Of a stretch of DNA of 64,000 nt, positions 11,207 through 20,958 are shown piece after piece. The stretch spans positions 41,841,619-41,905,618 of the forward strand of contig OY288246.1 in assembly GCA_958450325.1 (NCBI GenBank), given 5' to 3'. Under the pieces are notes generated by a model, which was given only the letters and a program-made list of their open reading frames with translations, did not search any database and had not been told where the DNA came from. This stretch comes from Agrostemma githago. Lineage: Eukaryota; Streptophyta; Magnoliopsida; Caryophyllales; Caryophyllaceae. The position numbers and the translations under genes were made by a program. The stretch's first letter is position 1; each line of letters opens with the position of its first letter.

Positions 11207-12451
11207 TTAAATGAAAAAGTAATTGTCCTTAATCATAAAGGAAAAACCTTCCATATCAAGTACGGAAATGGAGATAATGTTCTTAGTTAAAGTTGGTACG
11301 AAATAACAATTATTCAAATACAACTCTAAACCACTAGCTAGAGTGAGTACATAAGTGCCTACGGATATAGCGGCTACTCTAGCTCCATTTCCCATGCGTA
11401 GGTCTACATCACCCTTGGCTAGTGCTCGCACGTCCCTCATGCCCTGTAAATGATTACAAAGATGAGAACCACATCCGGTATCTAATACCCAAGTGGAAGT
11501 GCAAGTATAGTTAATGTCTATCATATAGAGGGAAGTGAAGACAATACCTGACGGAGTCTCACTCTCGTCTTTCTTGTTCTTCAATTCCTTCAAATATTTG
11601 GGACAATTGCGCTTCCAATGTCCCTTGCCATTACAATGATAGCAATCGGCGTCGGCATGTTTGTTAACCTTAGCCTTAGGTTTGCTATTCTCAATAGCTT
11701 TCCCTTTGTTCTTGTCTTTTCCATGTCTCTTGAATTTGGTCTTACCCTTGTTTTTACCCTTTTGAACCCCAAGGTTGAGATTCTTCATTTTCATGGAGAG
11801 CATGTCTCTCTTCTCACTCTCACTAGCCTCCATGTCCCTCTCCGCTTGGTTGAGGAGTGCATGAAGCTCTTGGAAACTCTTGTCCATGCCATGCATATTA
11901 TAGTTCACCCTAATTTGGGAGAACTTGGAGGGGAGTGAGTGAAGAATGCGACCGATCGCAAGCTTCTTGGGAATGCTACACCCTAGACGCTCTAGTGTGT
12001 CAATATGCTCAATCATCTTGAGCACATGAGGACCCACTTTTTGGCCCTTTTCTAGCTTACCCTCGAAGAATTTCATCATAGCCTCATATTGACGGATATC
12101 GGGTGATTGGGAAAAAGCCGTCGTAACCCTTGAGAATATCTCATATGCATTAAGGGTAATGTATTGAAGCTTGAGTTTTGGAGACATTGACCATATCAAG
12201 ACATTCTTGATATCGTTGGATATCTTCAAATACTCCTCATAAGCGGTCCTTTGTGCCGGAGCGGCTCGAGGACCGGGTTCGTTGGGTGGTGGTTCGTTCA
12301 AGTAACGAAGGACGTTGTCGGACAACGCCGCACCTTTAATGGTAGACTCCCACTCGATGAAATTACTTCCATCGTCTTTCAAGATACATTTGTCCATAAC
12401 GGACCTAAGCCAAGAATCCTTTCCGAGTTGAATGGTTGCATTAGTAGCCAT
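11207..12451 (-). CDS. copia gag and protease (414 aa)
   Basis: Gag occupies about residues 1-290: an N-terminal helical region with the UBN2-like text of plant copia Gag, a Lys-rich stretch (225-265), then the zinc knuckle C270-x2-C273-x4-H-x4-C283 (CYHCNGKGHWKRNC). Aspartic protease follows, with WVLDTGCGSH at 321-330 (D324) and the later ILLNNCYFVP-type region. Gag forms the particle and binds RNA; protease matures the polyprotein. The frame ends in a stop at 11207, where a one-base shift separates it from the integrase frame. Normally copia gag-pol is a single ORF, so this is a lesion or an assembly error rather than a designed frameshift. The start is the first ATG, about 1.7 kb from the PBS. 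Confidence 0.93.
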   Translation of the reverse strand: MATNATIQLGKDSWLRSVMDKCILKDDGSNFIEWESTIKGAALSDNVLRYLNEPPPNEPGPRAAPAQRTAYEEYLKISNDIKNVLIWSMSPKLKLQYITLNAYEIFSRVTTAFSQSPDIRQYEAMMKFFEGKLEKGQKVGPHVLKMIEHIDTLERLGCSIPKKLAIGRILHSLPSKFSQIRVNYNMHGMDKSFQELHALLNQAERDMEASESEKRDMLSMKMKNLNLGVQKGKNKGKTKFKRHGKDKNKGKAIENSKPKAKVNKHADADCYHCNGKGHWKRNCPKYLKELKNKKDESETPSGIVFTSLYMIDINYTCTSTWVLDTGCGSHLCNHLQGMRDVRALAKGDVDLRMGNGARVAAISVGTYVLTLASGLELYLNNCYFVPTLTKNIISISVLDMEGFSFMIKDNYFFI

Positions 12452-14152
12452 AGCGAATTATAAACACTACAACAAAGTTTAGGAAATATTAACATTCATT
12501 GTTATATAATTTACTTGTAAAACAATTTTAACAAGTCACTCATATAATGACCCCTCACGAAATTATATAAGCGATTCCAAGACCCGTATCTAGATAAGAA
12601 CTAACATCGCATGCAATCCTTATGTAAAAACGGTAAGTCATTACTTGACTAATTCTACCCTAGAACTCTCGGTCGACGGATTTCTACCAAATCCATCTCC
12701 TAGCCCCGAAATAACTTTTATTTCGTTGAGTCCAACCCAATCTTGGCATGTGATCTTATCACCCTATTTACCCTAGGTAAAAAGGGTCCACGTTGTGGTT
12801 GCCCTAATGAACAAGGGGTTCATAGGTGCTTCAATTGGTAAGGCTAAATCTCAATTCTTTCGATGCATGTGAGAGGTCTTGTCAATATTAGGTTACTAAT
12901 CACTTATAAGTGAACTAAGTTGGTGATTACGTAAATAGGTGAATTGACAATCGACGAATAAAATGCATGATTGGCGATTTTGGCATGAGCGAAAATAAAG
13001 CAAGCATCAAACAAATAAATCCTAGTATGGCCATCTAGCTAATCTAATTAACTAGACTATTACAAAATCGGAAACCAACTCCTTGGTCCCTGGCCTCTTC
13101 AATGGAACACCACCAAAAGGCACCGTCTTTTGTCCACCGTCTTGTGTAATCTCCGTCTTCATAATAATAAAATACAAATGATACATAGCATTTCCTATTA
13201 TACATTTGTATGAATAAAACTATTAATTATTACAAACGGGCGATACGAGATCGCAATTAATTACAACCAAATCGATATTCCCTTTCATTACGGGTAATAC
13301 CGATTAAAAGACTAGGCCATACTAGGTACAATCTTGCAAAATAAACAATAAATGACATTCATTCATTCAACAACATTAAAATAAATAAAATGCTGTAAAA
13401 ATCATGCCAAAATCGCCCCATAATTTATCAAGTTCATCCTAGCTCGGTTTTATGGAATTTATTGATTTTTAACCATTAAAAATCATTAATCAACACTTAA
13501 TTCTCAATTAAGCTCAAACTAATTTTCCAAACCAATTTGGAATTTCAAAAATTAGTCTCCACCAATTTGAAAAATAAAAATTAGTTTGAATTGATTTTAT
13601 TTGCTAATTTAATCGGTAAATGGTCAATTTTATGAAATAAATTCAAATTAAATCATAAAACGTCCAAAATTAAAAATGAATAATTTTGTTCATTCTGGAA
13701 CATTTCCAGGAACTCCAAAACAAAAACTTGTCCACAAATATTCTCGAATAAAATAGGAACAAATAAATGCATGTTTATCGATTCTTATCTCATAAAAAAT
13801 AATAAACATCCCAAAAGGACAAAATAAATTTCAAAAATTTACACATATGTCCATAAGCATATGAAGATATGTACACCAAAAAAACATGCCCAAAAACAAC
13901 ATGCAACTATTTTTAGTTAACTTTTAACATCAAATAGGCATAAAAACTCGGTTTTTAAGGCATAAATGATTATAAATTAGCAAATAAATTCCAAAAATTA
14001 CCAAACTCGACCAAAACCATTTTGAGGTCATTAGGTATGCATGTACCCAAAAATTTCGTGTGAAACCCATTTTACACACAATTTTCGGTTTTTCCAAAGT
14101 TATCATATAACCCGAAAAAAATGTCAAAAATCGACATGCATGCAACAACAAA
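12452..14152 (-). other. long 5' leader of the copia element
   Basis: About 1.7 kb of AT-rich sequence between the PBS and the gag ATG, without a supported ORF. A long leader of this kind is common in Angela-type copia elements. Confidence 0.75.
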
Positions 14153-14164
14153 GCTCTGATACCA
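14153..14164 (-). other. primer binding site of the copia element
   Basis: The minus strand reads TGGTATCAGAGC, the standard initiator tRNA-Met primer site, two bases from the end of the 5' LTR. Confidence 0.95.
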
Positions 14165-14166
14165 CT

Positions 14167-15474
14167 TGATGGGTTCGAAACCCACTAATTAGACTCCTCT
14201 AATTAGTTACTAAATTACTTGTTAATTTAGTATATAAAGATCTAGTTACATGCATGACATCAAATGACAAAAACTAGATATAAGAAGAGCTTTCCTTACA
14301 TAAACAATGAGGAAATATTGGGCACAATAAGAAAACTCCTTTTCTTATTGTTCTTGAGCTAATAATAGTATGGATGATCCTCCAAAACCTTGAATCTTCA
14401 AAGTAGAAGATCTCCTTCAAGTTGCACCAAGAATCAACCCAAATAATCACTAGTATTATTAACTAGATAATAGTAGTGATAAAACAATACTAATATTATT
14501 AATCTATTACTACTCTAGTAAAAGATGAATACTAGTATTTAGAGAGAGTTTTTGGAGTGATGAGGTGAAAAGCCAAAACTAATGCATGCATAATGAATTG
14601 GTGAGATGAAAAGAGAACAAAAAGCCCCCTTTTTACCCACCAAAACCGGCCACCCCCACATGGGAAGACCAAAATGCATTATTTTATTTGCATGCTTATG
14701 ACAAGTGTCTAGTGTCATTATTACTATTATTTATGCATGTAGTAAAAATAAGACCAACCACTATTGCCATTATTTTTACTAGTGTACCATACACATGTAC
14801 ATAAAATGGGTCCATTTTATTTTGTCATTTGTCATACAAATGTAATGTGTGACATGATCAATTATCTCTATAATTGATCACATCAAATAATATACTCTTA
14901 ACTCTTTAAGTAGTACATTACTATTATATCTATATATAATAGGTCCCATAATAATAATAATAATCAATTAGCTAAATTTACAACTCCTTGTAAATATATT
15001 AACGGCTAATTACCACTATCCATAAAAGCATACAAAACCTCAACTAATTTAGTAATTAACGTTTAAATACTAAATTAGGTCTTATTTAATCGTATTAAAA
15101 TAAGACGTAAAATTTATTCAGTCAATTATCGTATAATAGACTAATAAACTTAATCGGACAGAGTTCCAAACTCTATCTCCAATAATTAACTCTCGTTACC
15201 ATGCATATATCACTATATACGCAAGGAACTAATTAGCTGTATCAGATACAAATAATTAGTCTTCTATTTGGGTCTCATCCTATAGGTGTGACCAAAAGGG
15301 ATCAGCTGATCACCGCCGTCATACGACAGTAACGTCTAACTCTAGTCAGCTGAGCGTTACCGATTTACGTTAATCAACTGACGTGGAGTATCAATGTACT
15401 AATTATCCCAAATATATTCCGCTCATGAGATTTAATATATCAATGCACTATTGTGGAGGACACTCGCTCCAACA
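14167..15474 (-). repeat. 5' LTR of the copia element (1,308 bp)
   Basis: Begins TGTTGGAGCG at 15474 on the minus strand and ends CCCATCA at 14167, next to the PBS. It matches the left LTR in length and, by eye, in all but one base. Confidence 0.93.
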
Positions 15475-15479
15475 CCAAC
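15475..15479. other. target-site duplication CCAAC (right copy)
   Basis: Matches 6263-6267 on the other side of the copia element. Confidence 0.9.
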
Positions 15480-15689
15480 TCCCCTGAGCCTGCTCCTATG
15501 AATGTTCCGGACTCGGACACCGAAGTCCTGGAGATTGACCCTTTTATTATCGCCGGCCCCCAGAAACCGCGGACACCTGGGTGCGACTATTTTTTTGGAT
15601 AAGGAGAAGTACCAGGTTCCTCTGCGTGCCTACCCAGAGCCGGGGGCGCGGGCGGAGTTGCTGGCCAAGAATCCAGCTGCTATGCGTGC
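15475..15689 (+). pseudogene. decayed ORF2, continuation after the copia insertion
   Basis: The text resumes in frame with the piece ending at 6267: DSDTEVLEIDPFIIAGP corresponds to DSDDEALEVDPARVAGP of array ORF2. A run of seven T at about 15590 breaks the frame; YFLDKEKY-like text continues in the next frame with PLRAYPEP (array PLQTYPEA). After about residue 110 the homology ends and pol sequence in the opposite orientation begins near 15690, so most of ORF2, the GC-rich repeats and the pol C-terminus have been deleted. Confidence 0.65.
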
Positions 15690-18075
15690 CTACCCATCTG
15701 GAAGCTCCTTGCGTTTACTTTTTCTGTTGTAGATTCTTTTCATTCGCTGCTGGTAGGCTGCTATGTTGGAGCTAGCCTCTTGTCTCACTTCATTTACCAG
15801 GTCAAGGGCTTTAGTCATAGCTGCCTTATTTCTTTCTCTGTCAAACTACTGGGATCTTAGGGTAGGAATGCGCGCCTTGATGGGCAGCAAAGCTTATGCT
15901 CCGTAAACTAGCCCGAAGGGGGTCTGCCCTTTAGATTCCTTTATGGTAGTTCAGATTAACCACAAAACACTGGGGAGCTCATCAACCCATCTGCCCTTGA
16001 GGTTATCCACCATCTTTTTTAACCTGTTTAAGATCTGCTTGTTCGCCGCCTCGGCTTGACCGTTGGTCTGAGGGTGGCTTACGGCGAAATATGTGACTGT
16101 GATTTCATGACCTTCCAGCCAGGTCCTCAGTGGGTCATTGTAAAAATGTCTGCCGTGGTCGAACACAAGTACTTTTAGCAGGCCATACATTGTAATCACA
16201 TTCCTCCATATGACCTTCCAGACTGCTGGTTCTGTTATGTTCGGGACAACTTCAGCTTCTATCCACTTAGTGAAGTAGTCTATTGCCACAATGAGGAACT
16301 TTCTGCCCCCTGTCGCTACGGCGAATGGACCCAGGATGTCCTTCCCCCATTGAGCGAAGGGAATGGGGTACATGATTGGTCTGAGGTTCTGTGCTGGAGC
16401 ATGTATTACTGGGGCAAAGAGTTGGCATTTTTTTGCACTTCAGGGTCAGACTCCTTTCATCAGCTAGCATAGTGGGCCAGTAGTACCCTGCCCTAAGTTT
16501 TGTGTGCTAGTGTCCTTCCATCGATGTGATGTCCGCAGATTCCTGAGTGAATATCATCCAATACCTCGGCGACTTATTCTGCCCCCAGGCACCTGAGTAG
16601 AGGTGCGGAGAATGATTTTTGGTACAACTCCTCTTCAATCAGTATGTACCACGCGACCTTGGACGACATTCTTTTTTGCTGAGCAGGGTCTTGCGACAGT
16701 GTGCCGTCCTTCTTGAACTTGATGATTGGGGTCATCTAGCTCTCGGCTCTTGACTCCTCCATCCTGCGGACTAGTTGGCCGGGCGTTGTGGAATTTTCTT
16801 TTATTACATCGACCCAAACCGACCTTCGGATGTTATGCAGGCTGGAACTTGCTAGTTTGGACTGGGCGTCAGCGCGGTTATTCAGTGATCTGGGGACCTG
16901 CCTGACTTCGCATGGTTTTAGTCCTGACAGCTCTTGCTTGACTTTTTCCAGGTATGAGACCATAGTCTGGTCCCTGGCTTCATATTCACCATTAATCTAA
17001 TTTGCAATGAGCTGTGAGTCGGTTACCAGGATGACCCTCTCTGCTCCTGTTGCCTTGGCTAGGTGGATGCCTGCCAAGAGGGCTTCATACTCGGCCTCGT
17101 TGTTGGATGCTGGGAAGGTGAACCTCAGGGCATGCTAAAAATCCATCTCTTCAGGGCTGGTTAGTACGACCCCTACCCCCGCACCAAGTACACCATCCAT
17201 TTGCCGGTTGGGGGGTCGTCTTCTTCTGAGTGGGAGCACTTGGCTAGGAAATCTGCCAGGGCCTGTGCCTTGATGGCAGTCCTGGACTGATAGGATATTC
17301 GTAGTCCACTTAGCTCTATAGCCCATTTTAACAGTCTCCCGGACTTTTTTGAATTTTTCTAGCACTTTTTCCAGGGGTTGGTTGGTTAGTATGACGACAG
17401 GGTGGGCGTCAAAATATGGTTTGAGCTTCCGCGCTGCAATGACTACCGCGTACACCGCGTTTTTGACCACCGGGTAATTTCTCTCAACTGCCCCCAGGGC
17501 ATGACTTACAAAGTAGATCGGTTGCTGAGACCCGGCCTCCTCCCTCAGGATGACTGCACTTACGGTCGAATTTGTTACCGCTATGTGCAGAAAGATTTTT
17601 TCCCCTGTAATCGGCCTAGCTAAGGTCGGCAACTGCTTCAGATGTTCTTTTAGCTGTTCAAAAGCCTCTTTTTGCTTTGCTTCCCATTTGATTGTTCCTT
17701 TTCAGTATTTTGAAAAAGGGTGTTGACTTGTCGGAAGACATGGCTATGAACCATGCCGGGACAGCCATCTGGCCGGTCAACCGCTGTATGTCTCTGATCG
17801 TTCTTTGCTCTGGGAGATCCAAACAGCCTTTACCTTTTCAAGGTTAGCGTCAATCCCTCGGGCGCTGACGAGGAACCCCAGGAATTTTCCGGACTGAACC
17901 CCGAAAGTACACTTCTTAGAGTTTAACTTCATATGATAGGCTCGCAGGAAGGCGAATGTCTCCTTCAGGTCCTCTAGATGCTCTGCGTCTCCCTTGCTTT
18001 TTACTATGGCATCATCATCCACGTATGCCTCTAGGTTCCTTCCTTTTTGTTTCTCGAATACTTGGTCTACCTCAT
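15690..18075 (-). pseudogene. decayed Ty3/gypsy pol of the old Retand-like copy
   Basis: The minus strand carries, in broken frames, the same domains as the array pol. At 18075-17777 is the RT end, including YVDDD (one extra D against YVDD in 57724-60960). At 17632-17135 is RNase H text (ILREEAGSQQPIYFVSHALG). At 16963-16736 is the second RNase H with NNRADAQSKLASS. At 16373-15951 is the integrase core with DILGPF, FDHGRHF and NGQAEAANK. Stops and shifts separate these blocks. It runs without interruption across the RT position where the young copies are split, which shows the ancestral arrangement. Its upstream end at about 18075 is cut by the Athila-like element. Confidence 0.85.
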
Positions 18076-19361
18076 GAACGCAGTTCATATGCATATTTAT
18101 TCTCACTTTATCCTCCGTTTTTACCGATTTTACATGCCTTAAGAATAATTTAGTAGCCTTTTATCCGTAGTTTGTTATGCCGGGTATATGGTTTATGTTT
18201 TGACAGGAAACATAGCAAAAGACGGAGTTAAGAGCTACAAATGAAGAAAACAAGAAGAAAAAAAGACAGCAAGGCAGACAACGAATGCCGAACCGGTCGG
18301 TTTGATCCTGTACCGGTCGGTATGATGCCGAACCGGTCGGTTTGATCCTGTACCGAGCGGTTTGAAATCGAACCGGTCGGTTTGTATTTGTACCGCTCGG
18401 TTTGTTTGTGAACCGAGCGGTTCGCCATGCGGTAGATGGAATTTCCTAATTTCCGAAGAATTCTTATTTCACCCTAATTAGAATCCTACGGGATTATTTT
18501 AGACTATATTCTACTTTCCTAATTAAATTCATTGTAATAAGTATAAATACCCTTTTGAGGGCTAGGTTTAAGGACAACTTTTATTCATTCAAAAACTCTA
18601 GTTTTAGTTTTATTATTAGCATCGGAATTCTGTAAGCTTGTAGCGGTACTTTTTAGCTATTATTCAATCTTTCAGTTCTTCATAATCGGTATTTTTCCCT
18701 TTTCTCTTATTTACATATTAATCTCAATTATGCTCAATTATTTTGTCGTTTCATCTTTCATCATGAGTAGCTAATTTATTCTTCTAGGGTTGAAGGGGAT
18801 CTATGTTAATTGAATTGGGGATGTTAGTTTAATTATTTATTCGATTGATCATTCATATGTTATTGCCTTACTACTTGTTTTTTTATCGTTGTTCGATTAG
18901 TTTGAGACGTTGAACTAGTTGAATGTTTAGGAACCCGAACCTAAGATCGAAAGCCTGGTGAGGGTAGACTTACAAGTAAGTGGGTAGGATAATCTGGTAA
19001 GTTGCGAGAGCCCGTCAGAATCTATCCTAAGGTTGACATAAGATCCGAGAGGCCGTGTCTTTGCCCTAAATAACTTTGATTGATTGATTGAATGATTAAT
19101 TAACTTTACCCAATTTAATTGCATAGTGAACCGTAAGACCCTAGATCTCTTTTAATATTGTTAGAACCCTCAATTTATATTACTGCAATAGTTTAGAAAA
19201 CAAACACAAACAATTCGGAATTGAAATAGTTTAGAATCAATTATAGATAATTTACAATATTCATCCATCTCTCTATGGTTCGACCCTTACTTGCTGCTAG
19301 CTGTTTGTTAGTCGTTAGTTAGGTTTATTTTGATTAAGGTGATACGACTTTAGCCTTATCA
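18076..19361 (+). repeat. 5' LTR of the Athila-like element (start approximate)
   Basis: The right end is fixed by CTTATCA at 19355-19361, five bases before the PBS. A TATA-like TATAAATACCC lies at 18542-18552. The left end is only bracketed by loss of pol homology near 18075; no second LTR is present for comparison. Confidence 0.55.
18281..18430 (+). repeat. 20-bp tandem repeat, seven full copies, in the Athila-like LTR
   Basis: Seven exact-period 20-bp units begin at 18291, 18311, 18331, 18351, 18371, 18391 and 18411, with a half unit at 18281. Each starts with (A/T)ACCGGTCGGT or a variant (ACCGAGCGGT, ACCGCTCGGT) followed by a TG-rich spacer. The first bases alternate AACC and TACC. It lies about 110-260 bp upstream of the LTR TATA, a position fitting an enhancer-like array. 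Confidence 0.95.
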
Positions 19362-19365
19362 ATTT

Positions 19366-19383
19366 TGGCGCCATTGTCGGGGA
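19366..19383 (+). other. primer binding site of the Athila-like element
   Basis: TGGCGCCATTGTCGGGGA, close to the TGGCGCCGTTGCCGGGGA type common in Athila elements (tRNA-Asp-like). Confidence 0.8.
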
Positions 19384-19501
19384 GACGGTTTTGTTTTATT
19401 GCTTTTTATTTGTTTTAGATTCTAGATTATTTTTCTTCGTCTCAGGGAATTCATAAATTCCTTGAGACGGTTTCTCACTTCTTTATTGTAGTTTCTTGCT
19501 T

Positions 19502-20430
19502 ATGCCCAGGTGCTCCCGTTCAGAATTATATCCGTTTGATCCTGAACCAGAGAAGACTTTTGATCCTGAACCAGAGAAGACTCTTCGTAAGGGGAAATTT
19601 CTTTAAGGAAATCGCGGGAACCACAGATCTTTCAGTTTTGGAAGATCTACACCAGGAGTTTATCGCGGAATATCAGTCCTTTGACGAGGACACTCCCGCT
19701 CCCGATCCCTCTTCACCTCTCCTTCTACTACCACCCCCGCTAGTCAAGATGCCTAAACTTGCCAGCCACTCCGAACCGGAACAGACTGCCCTTCCAAAGC
19801 TGGTCAAGCGTCCAACTGCCACTAATGGCGTCTTTGAGATTCGTCCCGCGTTCATTACCTTGGTCGAGAAGAACCAATTTAGAGGCGATGCCAGGGAAGA
19901 TCCCGCTAAACATATGAGAATTTTTACTGACTATTGCTCCACTATTCCCCTTCCTGCAGGAGTTACTCAGGAGCAGGTCATGGAGATACTTTTCATGTTT
20001 TCTCTACGTGATGCAGCCAGAGAATGGATCACCGATCTCGAGAAGGTCTCAGATGGAATCAACGATTGGATTTTTCTTGCATTGGCTTTCTACAAACATT
20101 ATTATCCCCCTCAGAAGACGAATATGCTACGAAGTCAGATCACTAATTTTCGTCAAACACCTCATGAGAATATTCATGAGGCATGGGAGAGATTCAAGAA
20201 GCTGGTCAAAGAATGCCCTCATCATGGATTCGAAGAATGGTTCCTTTGCAATCAGTTCTATAACGGTCTATACGACGATTGTCGTAATACTCTTGATTCA
20301 GCCTGCAACGGGAGGTTCCAGTCTAATGTTGATGATGATAAGGCGTGGCAGACTATTGAGGATATGGCATCTCACCATGCACGATGGGGTAATCTACACG
20401 GTAATACCCGAGGTAATGGTAACGATACTG
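19502..20430 (+). pseudogene. Athila-like gag, frameshifted and truncated
   Basis: The likely start is ATG 19502, opening MPRCSRSELYPFDPEPEKT and repeating the 8-residue FDPEPEKT through a 24-bp duplication. That frame stops near 19605, and the main Gag continues in the frame open from 19536. Core Gag text includes RIFTDYCSTIPLP, FSLRDAAREWI, FYKHYYPPQKT and EAWERFKKLVKECPHHG, then QFYNGLYDDCRNTLDSA. The final residues LGDD before the stop at 20447 come from array ORF1 after the junction at about 20431, not from Gag. It should form the particle shell, but this copy lacks the nucleocapsid part, protease and all of pol. Confidence 0.8.
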
Positions 20431-20447
20431 ACTTGGGGGACGACTAG
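20431..20447 (+). pseudogene. last codons of ORF1 (unit 1), truncated by the array boundary
   Basis: Only the LGDD-stop end of ORF1 remains. The preceding sequence belongs to the Athila-like gag. The boundary shares GACT with both partners. Confidence 0.8.
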
Positions 20448-20958
20448 GCTTGTGTAGCAGGGCCTTTTAATTTCTGTCAGGCTGGAATTCTCCAAGCCTT
20501 ATGTAATTTTCTTTTATGTTCGTCTTGCGATGTATCTTTCCCTGGCGGGGTTTTCAATGAAATGAATATTCTGTTTTTTTTTTTTTTTTTTTGAGGTCAT
20601 TGATTGACCCTTCTCTCTGACGTTTCTGTTTACCGAGGCTTCTCTTGAAAAAGGTGAGCGGTCGGTGTTCAGTGTGTGACACGTGGAGGGTCTTCGCAGG
20701 TTTTGTCAGGGTTTCCACCTTTTGGACTTCTTTGGGCTTTTTATATAAACCCACCTCCCCATTCATTCTCTTCTTTTACTCTTCTTGACACCTTTACTCC
20801 CCCTAACACTTCTTGGATTCCCTTCATTGACTGAGCGTTTTCTTTTTTGAGGAGCAAGGATCACTTCTTGTCGTCATCTCTGACAACTTCACCGGCGTTC
20901 TTTTTTAGGTCAGAACTTCTTGAATCTTTCGCTTCTTTTCTTCCCTTCTATAGCCTAA
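20448..20958 (+). promoter_or_regulatory. ORF2 promoter region, unit 1
   Basis: Holds a 19-T tract (20574-20592), G-box CACGTG at 20680-20685 within GTGTGACACGTGG, TATATAAA at 20742-20749, and a CT-rich leader of about 180 nt to the ORF2 ATG. The G-box to TATA distance is about 57 bp. The same order is present in every unit and, weakly, in the old copy. Confidence 0.65.

Larger units (their letters stand above)
6268..15474 (-). mobile_element. full-length young Ty1/copia retrotransposon (Angela/Tork-like)
   Basis: The element is 9,207 bp with two 1,308-bp LTRs, a CCAAC target duplication on both sides, a tRNA-Met-type PBS next to the right LTR, and gag-protease followed by integrase-RT-RNase H, all on the minus strand. 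The copia order (integrase before RT) is clear. By eye I found a single LTR mismatch (A at 6391 against the corresponding C in the right LTR), so insertion is recent. Lineage is inferred from long LTRs, the long leader and integrase text such as TDDLSRYGYVYLMRHKS. One frameshift between gag-protease and integrase makes this copy probably non-autonomous. It sits inside relic ORF2 of the old Retand-like copy. Confidence 0.93.
18076..20430 (+). mobile_element. Athila-like Ty3/gypsy element, LTR to partial gag
   Basis: Plus-strand order: LTR (about 18076 to 19361), PBS (19366-19383), leader, gag. Gag is truncated at about 20430, where sequence switches abruptly into the tail of array ORF1. Gag text such as EAWERFKKLVKECPHHG and QFYNGL is characteristic of Athila-type Gag. 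The LTR start is not certain; it replaces RT homology of the relic at about 18075. Confidence 0.75.

Noticed and set aside
18281..18430. CRISPR-like array
   Set aside because: The period is only 20 bp with no unique spacers, within a plant LTR.
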